Origin: Bacillus stratosphericus
GTDB taxonomy: Bacteria > Bacillota > Bacilli > Bacillales > Bacillaceae
Direction: 5' to 3'
Assembly (NCBI RefSeq): GCF_020524495.1
Contig: NZ_JAIVLB010000012.1
Coordinates: forward strand, 17,820 to 81,819
DNA length: 64,000 nt
Under the pieces are notes generated by a model. The model saw nothing but the letters and a program-made list of their open reading frames with translations, was not told the DNA's origin and did not search any database. This document shows positions 39,784 through 48,601 of the stretch, one piece after another; the first letter of the stretch is position 1, and every line of letters starts with the position of its first letter. The position numbers were made by a program, and so were the translations under genes.

Positions 39784-40098
39784 TTAATTTGTTTCGTCAT
39801 TTGCTTGTTGCTCTGCTACGCGGTCAAGTGCCATCGTATAGGCATCATTTCCATAGTTCAAGCAGCGTTTGACACGTGAGATAGTTGCCGTACTCGCACC
39901 TGTTTCCGTTTCAATTTTATGATACGTGTTTCCCTCGCGAAGCATACGCGCTACTTCAAGACGCTGTGATAAAGATTGGATTTCATTGATGGTGCACAAA
40001 TCATCAAAGAATCGATAGCATTCTTCCAGGTCTTTAAGGGATAAGATGGAGTTGAATAACTGATCTAAGCTTTTGCCCCTTAATTTATCAATTTGCAT
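39784..40098 (-). CDS. yerC: TrpR-like DNA-binding protein YerC
   Basis: Small regulator of 104 residues in the TrpR/YerC-YecD family, equal in length to B. subtilis YerC. It is helical with a recognisable helix-turn-helix (SLSQRLEVARMLREGNTYH, then TGASTATISRVKRCLNYG). Its target is unknown. A ribosome site (GGAGAAG) precedes the ATG. The normally adjacent yerB is absent as an intact gene. Confidence 0.92.
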   Translation of the reverse strand: MQIDKLRGKSLDQLFNSILSLKDLEECYRFFDDLCTINEIQSLSQRLEVARMLREGNTYHKIETETGASTATISRVKRCLNYGNDAYTMALDRVAEQQANDETN

Positions 40099-40119
40099 CT
40101 TTATACATCTTCTCCTTTA

Positions 40120-40359
40120 CTATTGGCACACCGCTTCGCACGAAAATCTTCCGAGAAAGCGGTATCTTTTCTGACTCATTTTTTTCAACCTCAGCAATGA
40201 GCTTTGAACTATAATCATGACAGGTTTGGTGCTACGCTGAAAATGCCGCCAGGTTCTTTCGTAAGCCGAAGCTTCTTTATCGTAAACAAATTCGACAAGT
40301 TTTGTCATATTCCTTGTGCGACAATCTGACAAACTTGTTTGTTCTGATTTCGAGATCAC
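40120..40359 (-). pseudogene. Probable remnant of yerB (DUF3048 lipoprotein)
   Basis: In B. subtilis yerB lies between yerA and yerC; here the 555-nt gap between those genes has no full-length gene. A minus-strand frame of 79 codons includes KLVEFVYDKEASAYERTW and then KPVMIIVQSS. These resemble, from memory, the YDxxxxxYxR and PVxxxNVIVQ patterns of the C-terminal half of DUF3048 proteins. No DUF3048 N-terminal half, lipobox or usable ribosome site is seen. Position and local similarity together suggest a decayed yerB; an alignment is needed to settle it. Confidence 0.4.
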
Positions 40360-40404
40360 TTCTGCACTGTTAGGTCTGCCTTAAATACAGTATGTGTGGA
40401 AAGC

Positions 40405-40506
40405 TTACCGAGACAACAAATATGCACCCCGTCTTGCTTGATCGATCAAAATATATTGGTCGGCCAGCGTAACCGACAGATTCATTTTACAATTAGGACA
40501 CTTCAT
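40405..40506 (-). CDS. Possible 33-residue CxxC micro-ORF
   Basis: Minus-strand ATG at 40506 opens 33 codons starting MKCPNCKMNLS, which looks like the first knuckle of a zinc ribbon, and continues through YILIDQARRGAYLLSR to a stop. AGAGGG lies about 17 nt upstream, too far for a good ribosome site. It may be a small gene, or part of the decayed sequence between yerA and yerC. No known family is recognised. Confidence 0.25.
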   Translation of the reverse strand: MKCPNCKMNLSVTLADQYILIDQARRGAYLLSR

Positions 40507-40653
40507 TCGTCATGTCAAGCCCTCTGCTTTGTCAACATCTCCATATAAGATGATCTCACCTTACATAGAAGCGAAGAGACCCATTGCTCACTTCTGCCCT
40601 ATAACAGCAGTCAGAAATCAGACAAAGATGATACAGCTCCACTCTGTTATATT

Positions 40654-42396
40654 TTAACGCATTATAGACGGAAAGAGTACAGTTTTTTTCATGACATCAA
40701 ATATTCCTCTTGGTGTCACTCGAATATAAGGCAAGTGTGTACTTTGGAAAAAGACGAGTGTATCAATTGGACAATCAAATGGATACCCGCGCTCTATGAG
40801 CAGCTTGCGTAATGTTTGTTCCTGATGAAGAACAGTCTCAAACGGTTCAGATGATGCACAGCCGGATAATTGCAGCGGTATTTCATGCAAAATCTTTCCG
40901 TTCTCTGTGAGCACGATCCCTCCGCCGATTTCTTTCATTCGCTTATGAGCAAGCATCATATCCTCTTTATTTTTCCCGATGACTAATATGTCACCAGTTG
41001 TTGAAAATGAGCTGACAAAGCCTTGTATCTTGTTTGCAAAGCCTTTTAGCATTGTATTCACACGCCACTCGCCTTTTCGATCAATCAGGCTAAAGAAGCT
41101 TTGATCATGGTCACATGACAGTTGATTGACAGAGTTATCAATCTCCACTGTATAAGGCTCCATGATGACGGCATTTCTCATTTTTACACCAAGCGGCATA
41201 GAGAATTGCAAATCGCTCATTGTCAGGTCATAGCTTAAGTCTAGTGGAACAAGCCCGCCGTTTTCCCATTTTGTTTCTTTGAATTGATGCTGGTTTTCGC
41301 CTTCTAATTTGAGAATTACCCCTTTGGATAAAACTGTTTCAGGATTTGGATTCAACGGATCATCTAAAATATTCAAAGAAGCCAATCGACCAGGTCCGAC
41401 AACTCCTAATAAGTCATCAATTTGATAGTATTTCGCAATGTTAAATGTCGCCATATTGTACGCATCAATGATGGGTACACCTTCTTTAAGTGCAATTGAA
41501 ATTAAGCGATTAATCATGCCTTCTTCATAAAAGTGGGGGGCGGATCCATCTGTTGTATAAAAAAAGTGATCATACTGTCTAAAATCACGCTCATGAAGTT
41601 CTCTTAAGATATTCACTAAATCTGGGCGAATGGAAGAATGACGCAGTGATACATAATAGCCAAGGGACAATCGTTTTAGCACATCGTCCGCATTCATCGC
41701 TTCATGATCACTGTCCGCTCCAAACAGCTTCATTTTTGTTAGCGTTTTCTCAGAAGCACCGGGAAAATGCCCTTCAATCCGTTTTCTCTGCTTCTTCGTT
41801 TCTTGCATGCAATATAAAATGAGATCATCACCGTCCATCAATCTTGGCCAGCTTGTTAATTCGCCGCCTTGAAGGACGTCAGGATGATCAATCCATTCCT
41901 TGCGATAATTGATAGGAAGCACCTCATCTTCATATCTCACTTCAGTTTGAAGATCGTATCTGGACCACCAAAAATATTGAAATGGCTGCTTTTTTAATTC
42001 ACATAAAGTGGAAAGCGCTTTCTTTTCATTGCTCTGCAAGAGAAGAAATAAGTTATCGCTGACCATCGTTGTTGTGCCAAATTGAGACACATATTCTGCA
42101 AGTGATTGGGGATTATAAATATGGAACGGATGCGCATGAGGCTCAATATACCCTGGCACAATGTATTTCCCTTTACAATCAATTACACGTTTAGCTGATT
42201 TATTTTGAGGAAGCTCTGCTCCGACATAAACAATTCGATCATCATGTATCCAAATATTTGCCTTCACCCATTGCTTTAAAAACGGGTTTAGCACGAGTCC
42301 ATTCATTAAAAGGAGTGTTGGAACTATTTTTGAGTCGACTACATCGATTTGTGTACGGATGTCATTGTTTCTCCAATTAAAAGTACGTTCGGACAT
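40654..42396 (-). CDS. yerA: Adenine deaminase-like amidohydrolase YerA
   Basis: Amidohydrolase-superfamily enzyme of 580 residues, the same length as B. subtilis YerA, a putative adenine deaminase (adenine to hypoxanthine and ammonia). The metal-site motif is EPHAHPFH. Later family segments are FYTTDGSAPHFYEEG (active-site Asp), NPFNIAK-like NMATFNIAKYY, and the C-terminal adenine deaminase domain with TTGDILVIGKN and GGGIVLTENGKIL. B. subtilis also has a separate AdeC, so activity on adenine is inferred. Location near the purine operon is conserved. Confidence 0.9.
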   Translation of the reverse strand: MSERTFNWRNNDIRTQIDVVDSKIVPTLLLMNGLVLNPFLKQWVKANIWIHDDRIVYVGAELPQNKSAKRVIDCKGKYIVPGYIEPHAHPFHIYNPQSLAEYVSQFGTTTMVSDNLFLLLQSNEKKALSTLCELKKQPFQYFWWSRYDLQTEVRYEDEVLPINYRKEWIDHPDVLQGGELTSWPRLMDGDDLILYCMQETKKQRKRIEGHFPGASEKTLTKMKLFGADSDHEAMNADDVLKRLSLGYYVSLRHSSIRPDLVNILRELHERDFRQYDHFFYTTDGSAPHFYEEGMINRLISIALKEGVPIIDAYNMATFNIAKYYQIDDLLGVVGPGRLASLNILDDPLNPNPETVLSKGVILKLEGENQHQFKETKWENGGLVPLDLSYDLTMSDLQFSMPLGVKMRNAVIMEPYTVEIDNSVNQLSCDHDQSFFSLIDRKGEWRVNTMLKGFANKIQGFVSSFSTTGDILVIGKNKEDMMLAHKRMKEIGGGIVLTENGKILHEIPLQLSGCASSEPFETVLHQEQTLRKLLIERGYPFDCPIDTLVFFQSTHLPYIRVTPRGIFDVMKKTVLFPSIMR

Positions 42397-42429
42397 TCAC
42401 ATACTCTCCTTCATTTGTATTAGCCCTAT

Positions 42430-42453
42430 CGTAACATAACGAATCATGTTACG
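42430..42453. promoter_or_regulatory. Operator-like palindrome between yerA and the DUF2892 gene
   Basis: Perfect 8-bp inverted repeat CGTAACAT (42430-42437) and ATGTTACG (42446-42453) with an 8-nt spacer, lying 34 nt upstream of the divergent yerA start. No T run follows on either strand, so it is more likely a protein-binding site than a terminator. A further CGTTAC lies at 42465-42470. The regulator is unknown. Confidence 0.45.
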
Positions 42454-42466
42454 CATTAATGAAACG

Positions 42467-42495
42467 TTACAATTTCTTGAAATCACACTTAAAAT
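42467..42495 (+). promoter_or_regulatory. Promoter of the DUF2892-like gene
   Basis: TTACAA (42467-42472), 17-nt spacer, TAAAAT (42490-42495): a sigma-A-like promoter 26 nt upstream of the ATG at 42521, next to the palindrome at 42430-42453. Confidence 0.55.
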
Positions 42496-42520
42496 AATTT
42501 AAAAAGGAGATTCACATTCA

Positions 42521-42742
42521 ATGAAACCTAATCTTGACTTAATGGAAGCGCTCATTAGAATTGCCTGCGGAATGACGATATGTACTGTGGCTGGATCCTT
42601 ATATTCAAGAAGACCATGGAGTAAAATGCTTCTTTTCAGCATCATGTTTGGCGGTATGAAGATGGCATCTGGTATTCTTCGTTTTTGTCCAGTGACGTAT
42701 ATGTGTGAGCAGCAGGACACACATAAAGAGAAGGCTGAATGA
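42521..42742 (+). CDS. DUF2892-like small membrane protein
   Basis: A 73-residue protein with two hydrophobic segments (about 12-27 and 33-52) and the signature of DUF2892 (YgaP-type C-terminal) proteins: an N-terminal LxExxxRIxxG pattern, here LMEALIRIACG, and a late CPV motif, here FCPVTYMC. Three cysteines are present (residues 15, 57 and 63). A strong ribosome site (AAAAAGGAG) and a promoter precede it, and a terminator follows, so it is a stand-alone gene. The function of the family is not established. Confidence 0.75.
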   Translation: MKPNLDLMEALIRIACGMTICTVAGSLYSRRPWSKMLLFSIMFGGMKMASGILRFCPVTYMCEQQDTHKEKAE

Positions 42743-42760
42743 GACAGCCTTCTTTTTTAT
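42730..42760. terminator. Bidirectional terminator between the DUF2892-like gene and yodQ
   Basis: Perfect 8-bp hairpin GAAGGCTG/CAGCCTTC (42730-42737, 42745-42752) followed by TTTTTT on the plus strand and TCTTT on the minus strand. It overlaps the stop of the plus gene and lies just beyond the yodQ stop. Confidence 0.85.
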
Positions 42761-42767
42761 GACCCCA

Positions 42768-44042
42768 TCATTCTGCTACTTCACACCATTTCACTATCGT
42801 ACCAGCGATAATTTCAGCTACTTCGATGACTTGTTCAATGTCGATGGATTCATTTGGGTAATGGGCAAGCTCCGTGGTACCAGGTCCGAACACAATGATC
42901 GGGATACCAGCAGCCTGTGACAATAGGCCGCCATCTGTTCCCCAAGGGGCAGCTTCAATCTTTGGCGGCTCCTTCAATACCTCTTCATATTGTTCCTTCA
43001 ATAGATCTAAAAGCGGGTGATCTGAATCAATTGAACCTGGAAGCCACCTTGCACCAAACCATTCGACTTCCACAGGATGATCTTGAAACCATTCATCCTT
43101 TTCCGCAAGTCCCGCCATCCAATTTTCTAATTCCTTCTCTGCCTGTTTAACCGTTTCACCCGGCATCACGCCGAGCCTGCCTTCCATTGTGACAAGGTCT
43201 GCTACAGAGGACGGCCAATCACCGCCTTGAATTTTCCCAATGTTGATCGGTATCGGTATGGGGATATGCTGAAACAGTGGCTCGGTGATTCGCTTATTTC
43301 TCTCTTCTTCAAGTGCCGCTATATGTGAAAGAACAATGGTACTTTTTTCAATAGCGGAGACACCGTGATATCTTGTTCCGCCATGAGCTGCCCTTCCTTT
43401 AATGTACAGCCTGAACCACTTTGATCCCTGCTGAATCGGAAATATCTTCATATGGCTTGGTTCCGGAATGATAGCAGCATCTGCTGTATACCCTTTTAGT
43501 ATCGCTGCAAGTGTGCCTGCCCCGCCACTTTCCTCTTCGACCACACTATGGAACACCACATCTCCTTTCAGAGGAATCTGAAGCGCATGCAGCGCCTCAA
43601 GTGCGAAGAGTAAAGAAACGTTCCCGCCTTTCATATCTGTTGCACCGCGTCCATAAAGTCTCCCGTTTATGATATACCCACTATAGGGCGGATATGTCCA
43701 TTGTTTCATATCACCTTCAGGTACAACGTCCACGTGGCCATTTAATAAAATGGATTTTCCGTTTCCTTTCCCTCTCAATCGCCCAGCTACATTGGGACTT
43801 TCTTTAAAGGAACGCCGCGGTGAATAAAAATAAGGGTGTTCCAGCAATTCATCGCCGCCGATATCCCATACATCTACATCAAAACCAATGGCTGAAAGCT
43901 TATTTGCGACGATTTGCTGTACTTCTTTTTCATTTCCTTGTGTGCTGTCACATTGCACCATTTGCTGAAGAAGCGTAATGGCTTCATCCTGGTGCTCTCT
44001 CATCCAGTTTTTGATACGTGTGATTGGCTGCAAGTTGGTCAT
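42768..44042 (-). CDS. yodQ: M20-family deacetylase YodQ
   Basis: Zinc-dependent M20 peptidase/deacetylase of 424 residues, resembling acetylornithine deacetylase/ArgE-type enzymes. Metal-site motifs: NGHVDVVPEGD, YGRGATDMKGG and VVEEESGGAG; AHYPNESID near the end supplies the last ligand region. In B. subtilis yodQ belongs to the kamA-yodP-T operon. A plausible role is removing an acetyl group from an acetamido-acid formed during beta-lysine breakdown, which is inference. It follows yodR by 5 nt in the yodT-S-R-Q operon. Confidence 0.85.
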   Translation of the reverse strand: MTNLQPITRIKNWMREHQDEAITLLQQMVQCDSTQGNEKEVQQIVANKLSAIGFDVDVWDIGGDELLEHPYFYSPRRSFKESPNVAGRLRGKGNGKSILLNGHVDVVPEGDMKQWTYPPYSGYIINGRLYGRGATDMKGGNVSLLFALEALHALQIPLKGDVVFHSVVEEESGGAGTLAAILKGYTADAAIIPEPSHMKIFPIQQGSKWFRLYIKGRAAHGGTRYHGVSAIEKSTIVLSHIAALEEERNKRITEPLFQHIPIPIPINIGKIQGGDWPSSVADLVTMEGRLGVMPGETVKQAEKELENWMAGLAEKDEWFQDHPVEVEWFGARWLPGSIDSDHPLLDLLKEQYEEVLKEPPKIEAAPWGTDGGLLSQAAGIPIIVFGPGTTELAHYPNESIDIEQVIEVAEIIAGTIVKWCEVAE

Positions 44043-44047
44043 CCTTT

Positions 44048-44713
44048 CTACACAACAAATTTGACATCAGGCGCTAAAATTAAAGGAGCCTCTGTCGCCC
44101 TGATGACATCTTCCGGCTGAAACGGCGGCATGACTTCACGCAAGATCAACAGCTGAGACTTGATCTCAATAACCGCCATATCCGTGATAATCAGATCCAC
44201 ACAGGATTTAGCGGTTAGTGGCAGCGTACAGGCCGATTTCACCTTTGATTGACCGTGTTTATCAAGGTGGTTCATCACCACCACAACCTTTTTTGCTTTT
44301 TGCGCCAGCTCAATCGCTCCGCCCATACCAGGTACTCTTTTACCTGGTACGATCCAATTCGCAAGGTCACCCTGGCTGCTTACTTCAAGTGCACCTAAAA
44401 TTGTCATGTCTAGCATTCCTTTTCGAATGATGCCAAAAGCTGTCGTGCTGTCCATGTATGATCCACCTTTTGATAACGTAATTGGAAAACCGCCGGCATT
44501 GCACAAATTCGGGTCTTCTTCACCTTGTACAGGTGAGGCTCCTGCCCCCATAATGCCATTTTCTGCATGCAGCCACACTTGATAATGCGTGGGGATGTAA
44601 TCCGCCGCTAGGGTTGGGATTCCGATCCCAAGATTCACAATCATGCCATCTTCAATTTCCTGTGCCGCTCTTTTGGCAATGCGATGTCTTAAATCGATGT
44701 CTCCCATGCCCAT
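44048..44713 (-). CDS. yodR: CoA-transferase subunit B YodR
   Basis: Beta subunit of a 3-oxoacid/acetoacetate-type CoA-transferase, 221 residues. The catalytic Glu lies in HAENGIMGAG and the NLGIGIPTLA motif near the N-terminus is typical. It pairs with YodS, with which it overlaps by 25 nt. The likely job is to activate the beta-keto acid formed by YodT as a CoA ester. An in-frame ATG two codons inside (MGDIDL) is an alternative start. Confidence 0.88.
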   Translation of the reverse strand: MGMGDIDLRHRIAKRAAQEIEDGMIVNLGIGIPTLAADYIPTHYQVWLHAENGIMGAGASPVQGEEDPNLCNAGGFPITLSKGGSYMDSTTAFGIIRKGMLDMTILGALEVSSQGDLANWIVPGKRVPGMGGAIELAQKAKKVVVVMNHLDKHGQSKVKSACTLPLTAKSCVDLIITDMAVIEIKSQLLILREVMPPFQPEDVIRATEAPLILAPDVKFVV

Positions 44714-45375
44714 GTCCAGTTCACTCCTTTTGATTGCACGATCTGGTTCACAAATACGCCTGGCGTCACGATTTCTTCTGGATGGAGCTGACCCACCGGC
44801 ACAATCTCTTCTGCTTCCGCAATGGTCCAGTCTCCTGCCATCGCTACAATCGGGTTTGTATTCCGTGCACTTTTATCAAAAATCAAATTTCCTGCTTCAT
44901 CTGCTTTGAAGGCATTAACGATGGCAACATCCGCTGTCAGCGCAGGCTCAAGAATATAATTCTTCCCATTTAGCGGAACCAATTGTTTCTCATCACGATT
45001 CAGGCTATCCATCCCGACATCTGTCACAATGCCCGCTAGGCCCATCCCGCCTGCTCTGATCTTTTCTGCTAGGATGCCCTGCGGGTAAAAGAGAACGTCT
45101 AATGTACCCGCCTGCATTTTCTTCCCGGCAATGGGATTTGAGCCAATATGAGAAGCGATTATTTTCTTGACTCTCCCCTCTGTGATGAGCCGGCCAACAC
45201 CAATTTGCGGGAAGCCTGCATCGTTTCCGATCAATATCAGATCTTTGATATTTGCTTCTAGGATGGCGTCGATCAATGATGGCGGTGAGCCCACTCCACC
45301 AAAGCCGCCAAACATGATGGTCATGCCATCTTTAAAACGTGCGATCACTTCATCAAAGCCCGCTGTTTTGTTCAT
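44689..45375 (-). CDS. yodS: CoA-transferase subunit A YodS
   Basis: Alpha subunit of the same CoA-transferase, 228 residues. The glycine-rich CoA-binding motif is FGGFGGVGSP near residue 22; GNDAGFPQIGVGRL and ASHIGSNP follow as in SCOT/acetoacetate CoA-transferase subunits. GGAGGGAAGGAAC gives a strong ribosome site. It sits between yodT and yodR in one transcript, 12 nt after yodT. Confidence 0.88.
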   Translation of the reverse strand: MNKTAGFDEVIARFKDGMTIMFGGFGGVGSPPSLIDAILEANIKDLILIGNDAGFPQIGVGRLITEGRVKKIIASHIGSNPIAGKKMQAGTLDVLFYPQGILAEKIRAGGMGLAGIVTDVGMDSLNRDEKQLVPLNGKNYILEPALTADVAIVNAFKADEAGNLIFDKSARNTNPIVAMAGDWTIAEAEEIVPVGQLHPEEIVTPGVFVNQIVQSKGVNWTWAWETSI

Positions 45376-45387
45376 GTTCCTTCCTCC

Positions 45388-46752
45388 CTACATGGCAGAT
45401 GGGAAAAACCCTCGATTGATGACTTCTTGTTCGACCTGCGTGATGGTCTGCCCGAATAGATGAATGAGTTCATCCATCTCCTGTTGCGTGATAGAAAGCG
45501 GCGGTGCAATCATGACAGCTGCGCCTCCCACTCCATCCTCTCCGGCACTTGCTGGATATACGAGTAAACCATTTTGCTTTGCCGTCTCCACGACTAGATT
45601 CGTCATCTGAGCATGTGCAGGAAATGGCGTTTTGGACAAACGATCTGCGACAAACTCAATGCCGATGAACAGTCCTTTGCCTCTCACATCTCCAATAATG
45701 AAACTGTTTGTTTGCAAATCCTTTAAGGCATTCATTAAATATCGACCTGACAGATCCGCTCGTTCAGGAAGCTGATGCTTTTTCATATATCGAAGAACAG
45801 CCAGTGAGACGGCTGCTGAAAGCGGATTGGCACTATACGTGTGACCTGCCATAACAGAGCCTGAGCCACTGAGAATCGGTGCAATCACATGATCCGCTGA
45901 AACAGTTGCCGCAATCGGTGAATAACCGGCACTCATTCCTTTACCGAGAACCATGATATCTGGTTCGACACCCCAGTGTTCCATAGCAAACATTTTCCCT
46001 GTTCGTCCAAAGCCTGTCATGACCTCATCTGCAATCATTAAAATGTCGTTTTCCTCACAGACTCGCTTCATCGCTTCAAAATACCCGTCTGGGGGCACAA
46101 GTGCAGCTCCCGCCGCTCCAACAATGGGCTCTGCCATAAAGGCAGCAATCCTCTCTTTTCCTATACGCTGGATGACAGTTTTAAATTCCTGGACATACCA
46201 CTCGACCTGCTTGCTTTCTTCTTTCGGCAGCCATGATCTGTAGCTATATGGTGGTGACAGCACTGGGTGTTTTTCAAGCAGTGGTTCAAAGCGCTCTCTC
46301 CTGGCAATATGACCTGACATCGACAGCGCACCAAGTGTGATGCCGTGATAACTCATCCACCTTGATATGATGTGATTCTTTTCCGTCTTCCCCTGCTCCT
46401 GCCAATGCTGGATCGCAATCTTCATCGCTGTCTCCGTTGCCTCTGATCCGCTTCCTACAAAGAAAGACCAGTTCAGATTGCCAGGGCAAAGCGTACTCAA
46501 TTCATAGGCAAGCTCTTCCGCTGGTTCATTTGTAAATTGTGACCTATACGTAAAACTCACTTTTTCCGCTTGCTCTGTCATGGCCTCAATGATGTCTCGT
46601 ATGCCATGTCCAATACTGGCCGTGACTGCCCCTGATGATCCATCTACATATTTTTTTCCGTCCCGATCATATAAATAAATCCCCTCTCCTTTCACAGCCA
46701 CAGGATAATTCTGATTCAACATTGGTTTGATTAAGTACTCCCGGGTTTCCAC
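45388..46752 (-). CDS. yodT: Class III PLP aminotransferase YodT
   Basis: Aminotransferase of about 454 residues, class III fold (omega-amino acid group). FFVGSGSEATETAMKIA, ADEVMTGFGRTGKMFA and LGKGMSAGYSPI (PLP Lys) are clear. The preferred start is the GTG at 46752 (VETREYLI) because AGGGAGG lies 9 nt upstream; the longer frame to 46809 adds a low-complexity charged stretch with no ribosome site. In the lysine-to-beta-lysine route it would transaminate N-acetyl-beta-lysine to a beta-keto acid, an inference from its neighbours and the B. subtilis operon. Confidence 0.87.
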   Translation of the reverse strand: METREYLIKPMLNQNYPVAVKGEGIYLYDRDGKKYVDGSSGAVTASIGHGIRDIIEAMTEQAEKVSFTYRSQFTNEPAEELAYELSTLCPGNLNWSFFVGSGSEATETAMKIAIQHWQEQGKTEKNHIISRWMSYHGITLGALSMSGHIARRERFEPLLEKHPVLSPPYSYRSWLPKEESKQVEWYVQEFKTVIQRIGKERIAAFMAEPIVGAAGAALVPPDGYFEAMKRVCEENDILMIADEVMTGFGRTGKMFAMEHWGVEPDIMVLGKGMSAGYSPIAATVSADHVIAPILSGSGSVMAGHTYSANPLSAAVSLAVLRYMKKHQLPERADLSGRYLMNALKDLQTNSFIIGDVRGKGLFIGIEFVADRLSKTPFPAHAQMTNLVVETAKQNGLLVYPASAGEDGVGGAAVMIAPPLSITQQEMDELIHLFGQTITQVEQEVINRGFFPSAM

Positions 46753-46819
46753 GTTTTCATTCCTCCCTCTCTTGTCAGCAGCTGCATCTTTCTTTTTCAT
46801 GAATCGCAAGAAAATTTTG

Positions 46820-46919
46820 TATACTTGTTATAAGATTAGCTTAATCAAAAGGGCAGTCATCCTCTATTCGCCACATGCCCAAATTTCATAGACATTTTTT
46901 ATACATCGTGTATAAGATT
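46820..46919 (+). promoter_or_regulatory. Divergent control region of yodT and the PucR-type gene
   Basis: Two related direct sequences lie in this gap: TATACTTGTTATAAGATT (46820-46837) and TATACATCGTGTATAAGATT (46900-46919). The second overlaps a plausible plus-strand promoter, TAGACA (46889-46894), 16-nt spacer, TATAAG (46911-46916), 26 nt before the regulator ATG. The copies are candidate binding sites for the adjacent PucR-type protein. Confidence 0.45.
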
Positions 46920-46942
46920 GTTCAAAAGGAGGTCATGAGTCT

Positions 46943-48601
46943 ATGGCGATTCTCGTCAAAGATGCACTCTCGCTCGATATCATGAAGGAAACAAAACTGC
47001 TTGCTGGAGAAAATGGGCTGGATCGCCTCATTCAGTGGGTAACCATTGTGGAAATCATCGAAGATACATCCAGGCTTTCAGAAGGGGAACTACTTGTCAC
47101 AACCGGTTTCGAGCTTGCGGAAAATAAAGAGAGACGCGTTCGGCTTGAAGAATTGATTCAATCTCATCGTCTATCAGCCATTGCGATTTATAAAGGCGTG
47201 TACTTAACGGAGATTCCAGCAACAATCATTGAAGCGTCCAAAAGCAGTGACATCCCGCTCATTGAGATTCCTTCACATGTCAATTTCTCAGACATTACAA
47301 AAGCAATCCTAGAGCAAATCGTCAGCAGTCAGCTCCATCAACTCAAATATTCTTCAGCGATTCATCAAAGACTGACCCATTTAAATGTGAGCAATAAAAA
47401 TGTGACGCAAATTACGGATGAGCTGGCACATTTAACTGCGGCGAACATCGTGGTGCTTGATATGTTTTTACATCAAATAGCTACTCATCTTGTAAAGGAT
47501 CAAGTGACGTATTCTCCTGCTTTTGGCTTTGTAACAGATTGTGAACCAATTGAAACCACGCCACTGCTCAAGCAGGCAGAGGAGAAAGGGCGACTCGTTT
47601 ATGACACATATGGAGAATTTGTATTGGCTGCGTGTCCTGTCATTGCGATGGGTGATATTTTTGGGTTTATTGTGTCTTTAAAGAAAAAGGCGGCATGGCA
47701 TCATCTCGATGCGATTGCGATCGAGCATGCGGGGGCGGTGTATGCGATTGAATGGCTGAAACAAAAAGCCATACAAGATACAGAAAACCAAATGCAAGGA
47801 CATTTGTTAGATGATATATTACAGCAGCAATATACAGAAGAAAGCTATGTCATCGAACAAGCAACAAAGCTGCAATATGATATGAGTGATGAACAGGTCG
47901 TGATCTACTTTCAATTTCAGCATCAGCATACACAGCTCGATCACCAAATGGTGCAGCGCCTCTCTCAATTGCTCACATCGATATTTGAACGCAGACATAT
48001 TCCCTTTTTACTAAAGGCGAGGCTTGATTCCATTTTTGTCCTGACACCCGCAGGAAAAAAAACGTTTCAAGAAACAGATTGGTATAGCGCAGCAGAGGAG
48101 TGCCGGAATACTTGGTCTTATTTTTTCCCCGTCCATCCGATTTTGATTGGTATTGGAAAAGCCTATGATCAGATCAGTCTCTTTGCAAAAAGCGCGAAAG
48201 AAGCCCAGTATGCAGCAAGGCTTCTTCCACTCTTAAAAACAGATGAAAGCATCATTCATTATCAAAAGCTCGGCTTATATGGCATGCTCCTTGAAATGAA
48301 CGAAGCAGGAATGAATTTGCATGACTTTTATGTGGAGCTGTTAAGCCCTTTGCTTTATACAAGAAAACAAGGAGCTGATCTGATCCATACACTCGAAGTG
48401 TATTTGGCACACAATGAAAATATTCAAAAATCTGCGGGAGAATTGTTTATTCACCGGCATACATTGAGCTATCGCTTGAAACAAATTGAAACGAGAACAG
48501 GCTGCAGCCTCAAATCCACTGATGATCGGATGAAGCTGCAGCTGAGTATCATGGCTTACCGCCTATCTGGTCTGCTTGATCAGATGAGAACCATTTCATG
48601 A
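46943..48601 (+). CDS. PucR-type transcriptional regulator
   Basis: Regulator of 552 residues. The N-terminal PucR domain (about 1-130) shows VKDALSLDIMKETKLLAGENG and LLVTTGFEL. A middle GGDEF-like/CdaR region precedes a C-terminal PucR-family helix-turn-helix (HNENIQKSAGELFIHRHTL, then YRLKQIETRTG). Such proteins sense metabolites and usually activate nearby catabolic operons; here the divergent yodT-S-R-Q operon is the likely target. AAAGGAGG precedes the ATG by about 10 nt. The 3' end overlaps the convergent acetyltransferase gene by 6 nt. In B. subtilis the yod genes are not known to me to have such a regulator beside them. Confidence 0.85.
   Translation: MAILVKDALSLDIMKETKLLAGENGLDRLIQWVTIVEIIEDTSRLSEGELLVTTGFELAENKERRVRLEELIQSHRLSAIAIYKGVYLTEIPATIIEASKSSDIPLIEIPSHVNFSDITKAILEQIVSSQLHQLKYSSAIHQRLTHLNVSNKNVTQITDELAHLTAANIVVLDMFLHQIATHLVKDQVTYSPAFGFVTDCEPIETTPLLKQAEEKGRLVYDTYGEFVLAACPVIAMGDIFGFIVSLKKKAAWHHLDAIAIEHAGAVYAIEWLKQKAIQDTENQMQGHLLDDILQQQYTEESYVIEQATKLQYDMSDEQVVIYFQFQHQHTQLDHQMVQRLSQLLTSIFERRHIPFLLKARLDSIFVLTPAGKKTFQETDWYSAAEECRNTWSYFFPVHPILIGIGKAYDQISLFAKSAKEAQYAARLLPLLKTDESIIHYQKLGLYGMLLEMNEAGMNLHDFYVELLSPLLYTRKQGADLIHTLEVYLAHNENIQKSAGELFIHRHTLSYRLKQIETRTGCSLKSTDDRMKLQLSIMAYRLSGLLDQMRTIS

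Noticed and set aside
46753..46809. Longer N-terminus of YodT
   Set aside because: There is no ribosome site before 46809, while AGGGAGG precedes the GTG at 46752.
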